Assembly (NCBI GenBank): GCA_021234155.1
Contig: JAJEKV010000059.1
Location: 2,000,182-2,064,181 of the forward strand
From: Isoetes taiwanensis
Lineage: Eukaryota; Streptophyta; Lycopodiopsida; Isoetales; Isoetaceae
DNA length: 64,000 nucleotides
Reading direction: 5' to 3'
The position numbers and the translations under genes are program-made. The notes below the pieces were generated by a model. It had not been told where the DNA came from. It saw only the letters and a list, made by a program, of their open reading frames with translations, and did no database searches. Each line of letters opens with the position of its first letter. The stretch's first letter is position 1. This document shows, one piece after another, positions 34,434 through 45,300 of the stretch.

Positions 34434-36066
34434 TTATGCCTGCAAACCAAGCTTTTTCCTCACCTTTGAAATAAATAAGTCCCTGCTCTTTATTAAACCA
34501 GGAATCCATCCTAAAAATGTACCAAATGGAAGCTGTGCTACAGCATTTTTTCGACCAAGCGAGACAATTCCCATTGGATAATCCATAGGTTTATAAGAGG
34601 TTAATCTACTTTCAGGGTTTGTTGTGAACTGTTTGATATTTTGTACCACAATCTGTGCATGTCGTGCAGCATGATATCCTTGCTTAATTCCCTGACAGAA
34701 AATGAAATAAAACTATTACTACACATAACCATATTCTATTCAATCCCAAGTAAAACCCAATGTGCTGTTGAAAAGATTTAAGTAGGATCAATTCAAAACA
34801 AATACATGTATACAAAAGAATCTGCAGAGGGATCTTAGTTGTACGAAACAAACAAGATTCTACCTTTACATTGGTAATATCTCCAGCAGCAAACACATTG
34901 GTTGTGCATTTTACTACGAGAGACTCATTGACCTTCAATCTCCCACTTTCATCCAAAGAGCTACTGATAAATGAATTTGTTAGCCAAGAAGAACTCAACT
35001 TATTTTCAACACAAATGAAATGCATGTCAGCTTCGATCAATCTCCCAGTATTTGTAGCAATTGGTGTCTTGAGAGATTCTGTGGCTATATCAATTTGCTC
35101 ATTCAAAATAACCTCTACCAATTTTGACTGAAGAAATTGTAGTGTTTTCTCTGATGCTTTTGGACCGAGAAATTCCACAGTCTGGAACCACTGTGAACAA
35201 GAACAACCTTTTTCTTTGGGAAGTCCATAACTATTTCTCCAGCAAGCTCCACCCCCACGGGACCTCCCCAATTATTAGAACAGTTTTTGAATCTTGCAAC
35301 TTTACATGTTCTACCACAAACCACCAAACGATTAAACACGGAATGTCAAATAACTTGTGACTTGCTAGTTAGTACCTCTCAAACTTAAGCAGGATGCATG
35401 TGGGTGGTGCACATGCTAGCATAGTTCTATAACTACACTTGCAAGCAGGACCATATAGATGCAGAACATGGATAAGCCTAGGAATAATCAGATTATTAGA
35501 CAAGGTTATTCAACTGTCCAAAATCTTATTGTAGATCCATCTCAAAATTCATCAACTTTGCATGTTCTATCATACACAACAACTAAGTGATTAAAGGCGT
35601 ATCTCAGAGTCTAGTTGATAAACCAGGTTGCATGTGGTATAGATTCTATAATTGCCTTTGCAAAGAGGACCAGTTACTTACCTGTCCAGAACTGTTGAAT
35701 GTGTTCTTCTCTCATCTGTGGACCTTTACACAAAGAACCAGTGCATATGACTAAAAACTCATATGTGTTCTCCACTGCCTATGATCACCTCTGTTATACT
35801 AGCTCCAACGGCTTCATCTGTGATTATATTGGCATGATGAAATATTTTTGAGTATGATATGATTGTACGCTCAGAAAATTGAGGTTCAACTATGCATCTT
35901 AGGGCACCATAAGGTATTTCAAAATAACTCTTCCTGCACAGATATGCAAAAAATTTATTCTGCAGCTAGAAAGGAGAATGATTTGAAGCAAGCAAGGAAC
36001 TTACAGGTCAATTATCGTGACAGAGAAATGGGATTCGAGAGCTTTGACAACCTCCACACCAGCAAC
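34434..36066 (-). pseudogene. FSP1/AIFM2-like FAD/NAD(P)H oxidoreductase pseudogene, 4 exons
   Basis: Four minus-strand exons join with GT-AG signals and correct phase. Exon 1 is 36066-36005 (VAGVEVVKALESHFSVTIID, FAD Rossmann end). Exon 2 is 35933-35682 (YFEIPYGALRCIVEPQFSER, later YEFLVICTG). Exon 3 is 35310-34864 (NAD(P)-binding GGPVGVELAGE, LVHSGSRL, then NVFAAGDITNVK, the C-terminal FAD motif). Exon 4 is 34691-34434 (GIKQGYHAARHAQ ... GIVSLGRKNAVAQ ... GLIKSRDLF). The motif order matches plant apoptosis-inducing-factor-homolog-A/FSP1-type proteins, which reduce quinones at membranes. The N-terminal start and first GxGxxG glycines are missing; exon 1 abuts a LysM fragment. Three single-base frame breaks (within exon 2 near IIGSGEH, in the glycine motif near 35265, and near SGSRL/EFLGPK about 35180) make it inactive as assembled. 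Confidence 0.8.
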
Positions 36067-36069
36067 TGG

Positions 36070-36345
36070 AGTGAGCAATCTCCTGGTATGTGATGAGATC
36101 ATCATACTTTGTGGTTATTTTCGACAACCAATCCCCATCTTGAACTGTATAAGTGGTAGAGTTACCTTTCCTAACATTATTCACACATGAGCAAGAAACA
36201 AGGACTCTGATCACGTCCCCTGTATAAACAAGTGTGTCTTCGACATTTTCAGCGGATTTTCAGCTTTAATGTCATGATTATTTGCCTCTACTACTTTATC
36301 AGAATCAACAGAAAAGAGAGAAGCAATATCTGCCAGGTCATGTTA
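36070..36345 (-). pseudogene. LysM receptor-like (LYM/LYP-type) ectodomain fragment
   Basis: Reading leftwards, DLADIASLFSVDSDKVVEAN resembles the end of a plant LysM domain. It is followed by a linker with the family's paired cysteines (VLVSCSCVNNVRKGNS) and a second LysM start (TYTVQDGDWLSKITTKYDDL, ITYQEIA). One frame break lies around 36230-36245. The layout matches GPI-anchored LYM or LYK ectodomains that bind chitin or peptidoglycan oligosaccharides. No signal peptide, anchor or kinase is present. The fragment ends at about 36070 exactly where the oxidoreductase exon begins. Confidence 0.7.
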
Positions 36346-36544
36346 ATTGATGCACTGTAAGTAATGATAGACTCACAAGAAGAGTCCCCTATGTGGCAGC
36401 TTTCATTTAATGAGCTAAATGCGTAACCATGCTGTTAGATGAGAAATAAGAAGGAAAGAGGGATCAGAGAATGCCTTGAGCTTTGATGTGCCAATAGAAT
36501 TAATATAGCCATTTTAGCAAGCAAATAGAAACTAAGAAGACACA

Positions 36545-38228
36545 TGAACCTGGTAACTTCAAAAAATGTAAAATTGGGACTTTGAAAACAGCATCTGATG
36601 GCTTTCGCAAGAAATGGATTGCAAACAACCTAACTATGGGAGAAGAGATTCTTGAAAGAGCTATCAGGCAAGTCGAGGAGGAAGAAGCTAAAAGCTCTGC
36701 CATTAAATATAAATCTAAATTCATCAATGAACTGGATTATGGTAGCTCTAAATTCTTTCATAGGGTTGCTAAAAGTATGATTCTTAGAAACTAAATTATT
36801 GAAGTCAAAGATGAGGATGGTTCAGTTCACACTTCTCAAAGGGAAATTCATAATTCTTTCTTCCATAAATATCAAAGTCTATTCTCTCATAATGGTATCC
36901 CAAGTTCTGATTTGCAGGTAGCCAATGACTTCAAAGATCTCATTGAGTCCATTCTTCCTGAGCCCATGGGGAGATTACATCTCAATTCGTCTTCTCCACC
37001 AACTGTAGATGAAGTTTTACAAGTCATTAAGAGCTTTGTTGCTATCCCCTGGACCAGATGGTCTTCCCATTGAATTTTATATCCATTTCTGGGATCTGCT
37101 TAAAATTGATCTTATCTCCATGATTCATAGCTTCTGGGAATCAGAACATCTCCATCCTGCAATCTCTTCAAGCTTTATCACCCTTGTTCCTAAAGTGGAT
37201 CATCCTACTATGATCAATGATTGGAGACCTATTTCTTTGACCAATTCTTCATATAAGATTTGTGCCAAAATTATTGCTAATAGGATCAAAGCTTTTCTCC
37301 AAAGAAATATCAGCTTAAATCAATCTGCATTCCTACCTGGCAGAAATATCCTTGACAATTATGTTACTGCAATGGAAGGTCTTCACTGAACAAAGTCTCT
37401 AAGCAAAATTGTGTCCTGCTTAAGCTAGACTTCAAGCGTGCCTTTGATTCAGTGAGATGAGACTTCTTAGGTTTTGCTATGTCAAAAATTGGGTTCAATT
37501 CAAAAATTAGAAATCTTATCTATGGTCTCAATTCTCATTCTAAATCTGCAGTCCTTATCAATGACTCTCTTTCTGCTTTCTTCCCTATCATGACAGGAGT
37601 GAGGCAAGGTTGTCCCTTAGCTCCCTATTTGTTCAGTATTGCTGCTGAGTTGCTCACTAAAGCCATTCTCCATTATCAAAATTCTGACTTGCTACGTGGT
37701 TTGAAACTTCCTGGCTTTGCTGATTCTATCACCATTCTTCAGTATGCAGATGATTCCTTTTCCTTTCTGGATGCATCTGATTCCAATATCTCAGCTGCCT
37801 CTAGTATTAAGTTAAATGTTGAAAAGAGCTTGATTATAGGAGATTCTGATCTTACTCAAATTGCTGGAATTGATGTCATTCCCACAGCTCATGCTTCTAA
37901 ATATTAGGTATGCCTCTTGCTTTGAATGAGAATATCAAAGGTCTCTGGGATCCTATTGTTATGAGAATTAAAAAGAAGTTGAATAACTACAAATCATGCT
38001 TAAGCTTTGCAAGGAGAACTATTATTGCTAACACTGTATTGGCTAGTTCCCATATTTATTTCTCCTCTGCTCTTGTGGCCCCTAAGGTTGTCTATAGAGA
38101 AATTGAGAAAATTATTCGTTCCTTCATCTGGAATGGAAAGCATCTTGTCAATTGGGTTACTGTTAAGACTGATGGAGGTTTAGGGTGTAAAGATCTTTAT
38201 TTACAAGCCCAGGCTCTTGCAGGTAAAT
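36545..38228 (+). mobile_element. L1-like LINE, ORF2 part 1 (reverse transcriptase), 5'-truncated
   Basis: The protein fragments follow plant L1 ORF2: a linker (FRKKWIANNLTMGEEILERA), then SPGPDGLPIEFY-type RT start near 37040, VPKVDHPTMINDWRPISLTN, NQSAFLPGRNILDN, LLKLDFKRAFDSV, GVRQGCPLAPYLFS and the catalytic YADD at about 37743-37754 (LQYADDSFSF). Stops or frame changes occur at 36794, near 37025, at 37388, about 37457 and 37905. The N-terminal endonuclease and ORF1 are absent, so the copy is 5'-truncated. At about 38229 a second LINE interrupts it in opposite orientation; it resumes at 38946. Confidence 0.85.
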
Positions 38229-38945
38229 TTAATAATAATAATAATAATATTTAATCATGCCCCTTTTGGACCTTGGAGGTCACAAAGCAACGGGTTACAA
38301 CATCTGTTTCGTTTTTAACAAAAACAATCTATGAGATTCTATCTTATTCATGTATGCGCCCAAAGCATTAGGTGACATATCGAACAGTGAATGAAAGCTA
38401 ATGAAACTGATGTTAAAGATATTTCGTAATTGTTGATACGCCGAGCAATGAAGGAAGACATGTGTCTCATCTTCTACTTCATTGGATTCACATAATAAGC
38501 ATTTTTGGTCTTCCCTTGGAATCCTTGCCCAGCGCCCTGTCTCTACTCCAAGACGATGAGAACTAGTTCTGTACCTGGCAATAATCTGCTTTGTGTGTCT
38601 TGGTACCTTCGCCCCCAAATATGCTTGGTTTGCATATACGATCATAGGATTTATTTCTTCTCTGTAATATTCCATCCGAGAACCTAGTTTGGCCCAAAGT
38701 TTGTTCACAGCTAGCATCTGCACTAAATCTCTTATCCCTATTGCTGTGTCTGGCCAATTATCTGCAGTAATCTCCCAATTCTCAGCCCATTTTGTAACAT
38801 CTTTGTACCAGCCCGATTCCATTGATTGGTTCAGCGCCTCCTTGAAGAAGGAATTATCATCTTGTTTTTGTAACCTGTTTACAAAGTTTATGGTCTGGTT
38901 CAAAGCCTCAGCTTCTAACGGGATCAATCCTGCCTCGGCTAACAT
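38229..38945 (-). mobile_element. Second, 5'-truncated LINE nested in the first, with (ATT)n tail
   Basis: On the minus strand a 216-residue frame (38945-38295) is the C-terminus of a LINE polyprotein. It has a helical region, then HRLGVETGRWARIPREDQKC and a CCHC-type finger (CLLCESNEVEDETHVFLHC), as follows RT in many LINE proteins. It ends at TAA 38295. About 45 bases of 3' UTR lead to an (ATT/TAA)n microsatellite at 38229-38252 instead of poly(A). Such tails are typical of RTE-like and some I/CR1-like lineages, not L1, so the two nested LINEs are of different kinds. The RT core is missing. Confidence 0.7.
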
Positions 38946-40133
38946 TATTGCATAAGGAGTTTGGTGTTATATGGAGAAGTTTATTTGGAAATAGCTCTCC
39001 TGTTTCTAGCTTCATAAGATTTTGGATCTCCCAAAGCCATCCCTATGGCCATCCATCTATGAATCATTTTTTACCAAACTCTGCTTTTGTCGAGCTTAGG
39101 CCAGCTAATAATATCTCTCCCCTTATGAGAAGATTTATTATAGCCTGGAATTCCATCTCAGTCAACTTTTCTTACAACCCCAATGGCAAGATTCGTGTTG
39201 ATATGCCTATTTTTTGGAACCCAAGCTTGACAGACAATAGCTCCAAAATGTTGGCCATCAAGCATCCAAGAATTTATAGCAAATGGGCTGATGGTAGTCT
39301 GAACTACATTAGGGATATTATCTCCAACAACTCTATTCTCTCTTGGACTGCTGTTAAAGCCAAAATTAAGGGGACCTCATCAGATAAGAAGATCTATTTG
39401 CATATCAAGCAGATGTTATATAGGAATCTTGATTTCAGGAATCCAAATCTTCAAGAGGAATGGTCTCTTCAGGGTAAAAAGGGATATAGAGTTAAGACAG
39501 TTTATGATCTTCTGAATTGCAAAAATAGTCCTAGTAAGGCCATGAGCAAATGGGATTTAAATGATGATCAGTTGAAATGTCTTCTGGATAATGTCTGGAA
39601 ATCATACTGTACTCCTAAAGTCAAGTATTTCATCTGGTTGATTACTCAAAAGAGCTTGTCTAATCTCAAATCCCTATCTCTCCAAAGGGATAATATCTCT
39701 GATCTTTGTCCTCTGTTGTGCAATGAAAGAGAATCTATGTGTCATATTTTCCTCTGTAATAAGCTTCGAGCCTTCTGGATGTGGTTTCATAACAAATTTG
39801 GCATAAATTGGAACACAAATCTGCTTTCATTGCTTCAAGACAATGATGTTTTTTGCAATACCATCATTCACACTGCTCTTTGGAATATCTGGAAGTCCAG
39901 AAACAGAGTCTTGTATGGAAAGAAAAAGTTTTCCACTTTCTAGATTAAAGTCCAATTTCAATTTGACATTGAAGCAATTGCATCTGCTCATAAGAAGAAA
40001 TTTGGTACTAATTTTGACAGGAAATGGGAGAATATGGTGAATATAAGGGTCATTATGATCTATTTGTTTCTAATTTAAATGTCATTGATACTAAGCCTTT
40101 AATTTGGATGATGCTAGGATATCTGAGGTTTCT
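38946..40133 (+). mobile_element. L1-like LINE, ORF2 part 2 (C-terminal zinc-finger region)
   Basis: The frame is open for 331 codons from 38948 (continuing at HKEFGVIWRSLFGNSSP). It has the usual plant ORF2 C-terminal layout: a conserved W-rich stretch (VWKSYCTPKVKYFIWLITQK) and a zf-RVT-like finger (CPLLCNERESMCHIFLCNKL). A stop at 39943 is followed by further decayed coding text to IWMMLGYLRF at 40128. Here the Ty3 element has inserted, and the same frame continues at 48259. TTTCT at 40129-40133 is the left copy of the Ty3 target duplication. Confidence 0.8.
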
Positions 40134-41480
40134 TGTTGCCCCTTAGGTGGCAACATTTCATTGTTTTGGGCATTGTCGTATTCCATTATTGTTTTGGGCA
40201 ATTTCATGGTACCGTCATTTGGTTGTTTAAGAATGCAGTGTGCAAGATGCGGATCAAGACCCGGTGAGTAGGAGCACCTCTTGTTGAATTGTTTAGATTC
40301 ACAAGGCCATGGGGGAGCTACTATGGCACAGTTCAGTTACATGCATGTAGTGTGGCAGAGAAGTCCTGGTGTGTAGGAACACCTCATGTAAAATCTAGAA
40401 TTTTACATGGCCATGGAGGAGTCACCATGGTGCAGTAGTAGATCACATTTCCAGAAAAGGGCTTGATACAGGTTTTTGTAGAGATTTCATTGGCATCTAC
40501 CATGGCGCAGTAGTAAGGGATTATCTGTTTCAATGTTGGATGGTCATTTTGTTGAGTAGTGGCTCACATTTCCTGAAAAGGGCCTGATATAGGTTTTTAG
40601 AGATTCCATTGGCATGTACTATGGTGCACTAGTGAGGGATTAATTACTTCAATGTTAAAGGTTTTTGGTTGAGTCTTTATTTGACGTCTACCCTTTGGCA
40701 ACAAAATTGACTACATCGCCAAACTTTTAGGGTTATTTTCAAGTCCAGAATAATTGTTGAACAGGTGCCGAATTAAGCAGGAGTTGGTTATCAACTGAAG
40801 AAATCACGTCTCTGCAAGTCGTAAGTGGCCTTTATGGCGTTTGGCATTACTCTGATGGAGGGAAGAATCCGTTGGAGGAGGATAAAAGAGGCGGGAGAAG
40901 AGGAAAACGGGCTCTCAAACTGTGCATTTTGGATCCGGAATCGCTCTTTGGCAGCCAAAGAAATTTCATACATCGTTGTATTTCTGGTACTCTTTTGATT
41001 CTAAACAAAAAAAAAAAAACGCTATTAGCATTTGGTATGATTTTATTCAACATCCTGAGATAGTTCAGGGGAAGCATTGTAGGCTTATTCTGGCTTAAAT
41101 CGGCTTGAAGAAATACCTTGTATCTGATTTTATCCATTGTTATCTCAATATATTCTACTTGCATCAAGTATTAAGTTGTTCAAGATATATGAATTGAGTT
41201 GAGGATGCATAGCTTAAAAGAAATTCTATAAAATTCCTAGCTCCATTGTCTAAATTTCTATCCCTTTCCTTTTGTGAAATTACCAGGATTGGCTTATCAA
41301 AATTGCTATCCGTTCTTTATGAAAGTTGCCGTGATTGGCCATCAAGTTTAAACACTTCTCATAGGGATTTATCTTGGAATACATTTTTTTTCTAAGGAGT
41401 GATTGGCCCAACCAATCTGGAGGTCCTGATCACTTGGGATCTCTGAAGACTGTTGCACAGAGCCCATTCTAAGTGCAACA
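40134..41480 (+). repeat. 5' LTR of the Ty3 element
   Basis: The LTR runs from TGTTGCCCC to GTGCAACA and matches 46909-48253 nearly base for base. In the 3' copy the first 22 bases form an inverted repeat with 9-bp arms TGTTGCCAC and GTGGCAACA; here one base of the arm has changed. A short A-run near 41010 differs in length between LTRs. Confidence 0.95.
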
Positions 41481-41486
41481 TCTTTT

Positions 41487-41504
41487 TGGAGGTCCTACCG
41501 GGAT
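41487..41504 (+). other. Primer-binding site complementary to tRNA-Gln
   Basis: TGGAGGTCCTACCGGGAT is complementary to the 3' end of the plant nuclear tRNA-Gln as I remember it (...CGGTAGGACCT plus CCA). It sits 6 bases after the LTR end instead of the usual 0-3. Confidence 0.7.
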
Positions 41505-41548
41505 ACACCTTCTGTTCTCTTGTTGTATACAGCATTAGCACTGCAGAG

Positions 41549-42358
41549 ATGCCTCCAAAAAGAAGTAATGCTGAAGATGTGACCATGGAACAGGGAAGTA
41601 ACAGCCAGATTGATGGACACATTGTTTCAGCAGTACCTCCCTATCAGATTGAAGTCAATCTGCCAGTGACAATGCCTACATACGATGGTACCACGAATCC
41701 ACATGATTTTCTCATTCAATTTGAGGAGTATTATGCTGACAGTGGGAAGAGAAAGGGAAGTAAAGTTATTGTTTTCGGTTTGGCTATGAGAAGTGAAGCC
41801 AAAAGTTGGTTCCAGTACCAAGAATGCTGCGGAGTGACAGATTGGGAAACAATATTCATGGAAAGATTTGGCACTGCAGTTTCAAAGGGAGGACTTATAC
41901 AAGAACTACCCAGGCTGGTTATCAAAAAAGGTGAAAGTGTTCCTGCTTTTGTTGAAAGGTTTAACACTTACCTGCTGAAGTGTAAAGATAAGAAAATTGA
42001 TACACCAACCATCCACTTGGTGGAGTTCTTTATATGCGGATTGAAGCCACATTACAAGTTATACAGGAAAATGGGTAAGCTGCATGACATGGGTTCGCTG
42101 GATTCCATTCATAAAGCCCTGGCCAAAGCAGTAGAGATATCAAAGCAGTTGCTGACTGTAGCAGATGACACTTCATACACGCATGACCAGTACCTCCCTG
42201 ATTGGGAGCAGGAACCAGAAGCATGTTTCACTGTTGTCAAAGACAAGAAGCCCTCCTTGAAAGAAGAAATAGCTGCTGAGGTGGCCAAAGCTACCAGTAA
42301 GCTGGAATCCAACATGCAGACTTTGGTGGAGTTCACAAACAGATGGCTGAGGTCTTGA
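41549..42358 (+). CDS. Ty3 Gag (capsid/nucleocapsid N-terminal part)
   Basis: ATG at 41549 follows the PBS and opens 269 codons (MPPKRSNAEDVTMEQGSNSQ). The middle has the plant retrotransposon gag pattern: PTYDGTTNPHDFLIQFEEYY, W-F-Q rich AKSWFQYQE, W-x-x-F (DWETIFMERFG) and ERFNTYLLKC. The frame ends at TGA 42358 just before the zinc knuckles, which lie in the pol frame. The pol frame is in the -1 register relative to gag and overlaps by 16 bases, so either ribosomal frameshifting joins them or a recent indel split one Gag-Pol frame. Gag packages the element RNA into virus-like particles. Confidence 0.85.
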   Translation: MPPKRSNAEDVTMEQGSNSQIDGHIVSAVPPYQIEVNLPVTMPTYDGTTNPHDFLIQFEEYYADSGKRKGSKVIVFGLAMRSEAKSWFQYQECCGVTDWETIFMERFGTAVSKGGLIQELPRLVIKKGESVPAFVERFNTYLLKCKDKKIDTPTIHLVEFFICGLKPHYKLYRKMGKLHDMGSLDSIHKALAKAVEISKQLLTVADDTSYTHDQYLPDWEQEPEACFTVVKDKKPSLKEEIAAEVAKATSKLESNMQTLVEFTNRWLRS

Positions 42359-45300
42359 AGGTTCAATCCAGCACATCAACACACGGCAGACCAGTATACT
42401 CAGGGCCACCTTGCACTTATTGCTTCAAACCCAATCATCCGGAGAGCCGGTGCTTTGCAAGACCATGCCCTAAATGTAATAAAAGGGGACATTTTGGGCA
42501 GGAATGCCCTGTGTGTGACTTCTGCAAAGAAATTGGGCATAAAGAGGACAGGTGTCTTGTTAAAGAATACATGTTGAAAATGGGGAAGGGGAACACATCA
42601 GCTGCTTCGGCCTCTGAAGCTCCTACTCACACGTTTCTTGTAGAGACCACAGGTGAAGAACAATGTGCAGAAAATGAAGAGATACTTGCTGTCCAAACAC
42701 GTGGTCAAACGGATTCGCTGCGCAGGCCGGCTTCTCCCAAGAAGGTAACCTTCTTTGATCCTGCTTTACACATGACCTCGAAAGCTCAAACTCAGGTTAT
42801 AGCTCCTGCGCCAATCCCCAAAGAAGTAGTCCCACATTCACCTGCCTGTAAACCTCCTGCAAATGAGGTGGAAACCTTGTTAAAAAATTCGAAAGTGAGT
42901 ATTGACTTGTGTACACTGCTCAAAATAGCTCCATCGTACAAGCAATTGCTGTTATCCAACACAATGGAGCTTAGTAGTGACGTCAGCACCCATTTAGTAA
43001 CACAAGGAGCAGCAGATCCAGGCATATTTTCTTGTGAAGCCGTAGTGAACAATGTAGCCTTGCCAAAGGTTTTTCTTGATGGAGGATCAGGTCAGAATGT
43101 CATGCCTTACCATGTAATGCTCCAACTTAAGTTGCAGATTACTTCTCCATCGTCAATTCTGCTGAAATCGTTTGACAATCAGAAGGTACGTCCTTTGGGT
43201 TTGGTGCATGGGGTGGAAGTTGTAATCCAAGGCATTCGAGTGGAGACAGATTTCGTGGTGATTTCCTTTGCAAATGATCATCAGGATGCTACTGCTTATG
43301 GGATAATCCTAGGGAGGAGATGGATGAAAGTGGTGGATGCTCGACCAATATGGTCCCAAGGGATTTGCACAATCTCAGACGGGCAGAAAACAGTCACTAT
43401 TTACAACAACCAAGGTAAAGTTGATGCCCGGAATGAGTATTCCATGTTGATCGAGTGTGAGGACATGCTCCAACCAGTTGGTGTAGGTCAGTTACAGCTA
43501 CAAATCCCTGCCAAGACCCATCATCTTGATGAAAGGACGTCTTCACCAGTGTTGGGCCATACCAAAGCCACCTTATGGTTTGATGGTGGCATTTCAAAGC
43601 AAGCTAGAATAGCTTCAGCAGGGATTATCATACGGGATGAGAACCATACAATGCTGAAAAAAACAGGAAAAGTCATCCCGTTCATTACTTCAAATGCAGC
43701 GGAATATGAAGCTCTACTTCTGGGTTTGGATGAAGCTCTCTCATTGAACATCACGCATCTCCATATTTTTGGAGACTCCATGCTGATATGCAAACAGGTC
43801 ACAGGTGAATTCTCAGCAAAACATGAGGGCATGGAAGCATACAGGCAGCAAGTGCTCGACAAATTGATTGGGTTCAAATATTGGAGTATTCAACACATCC
43901 CACGGGAGATGAATTCTGAAGCAGACAGCGTTTGCAAGGAGATTTTGGCCCTTCATTTGCAGCAAGATTCCATACATGAAGAAGATCTAGATCCGGAAGC
44001 TATCCAACACATGCATCCTATATTGGTCATAGATGTTAGCAAGGAGGCAAACACACGAGAGGTACACATTTCCAAAGCAGGGCAGCAAAGAACGCTCTCG
44101 ATTGGAGATCACCTCACTGAAACGGAGTATGCTTCCCTCACCCAACTCTTTCAAGAAATGGCTGATATTTTTGCTTGGGATTACAGTGAACTAAAGGGCA
44201 TCCCACATGAATACGGCATGATGGAGATTAACCTCAAGCCCGGTTCTAAGCCTGTCACTCAAAAGTTGCGGAAGATCAACCCAGCATTGCTGCCATTGAT
44301 TCAAGCAGAAATCGATAAGATGCTGGCAGCAGGATTGATCGTGGATATTCAGTACCCACAGTGGGTCTCTTGTATTGTCCCGATTCAAAAAAAGAATGGG
44401 GGTCTGAGAATCTGCATCGACTACCAAGACCTCAACAAGTGCACACTCAAGGACTTCTATCCACTACCTTTCTTGGAGGAGGTACTTCAAGCAGTCGCAG
44501 GTAAAGCGTGCTATTCATTTCTGGATGGATTTTCTGGATTTAACCAAATAAGTATATGTGAGAGAGATCAAGAGAAGACTGCCTTCATAACACCTTGGGG
44601 TACGTACGCCATGACTAAAATGCCTTTTGGTCTGAAAAATGCCCCTTCCGTATTTCAAAGATCCATGGATACCATTTTCAAGTCTCTGCCATCCTCCAAC
44701 TTTAGGGTTTTCCTAGATGATCTCTGCCTTGCCACTTCTCATAATGACCAGCTGCTCATGATCAAAAAAATTTGCATCCTATGTCGAGAATCTCACGTTT
44801 GCCTAAACCCAAAAAAATGTGTATTTTGGGTCCCGGAAGGTATTTTGTTAGGGCATCAGGTCTCCAGCCATGGGATTCAAGTTGCAAAAGACAAAATTGC
44901 CATGATCCAGTCCCTGCCAGCCCCTAGAACACTCAAAGATGTAAAGCGAGTCATTGGCATGACCAGTTTTCTCCGAATGCACATTTCAAATTTTTCCCAC
45001 ATCCTAAACCCCATCACGAAGTTGACAAGAACAGGGTCTGCGGTTCCCAAAGGGAAGAGTAAGTATGTTCTGATTAAATGGACAGCAGAATGCCAGGAGG
45101 CTTTTCATTTGATACTCCAAGAGTTACAAGTAGGCAGAGCACTTGGTACACCGGATGCAGGTCAGCCCTTTCAAGTTTACATCACAGTGACAGAGAAAGC
45201 AATTGGGATAGCATTGGCGCAAAAAAATAAAGTATTTGGTTTCAATGGGAAGCAATGGGGGCTGGAGGAAGAGAAATACCCTAAATATGAGAAGTATGCT

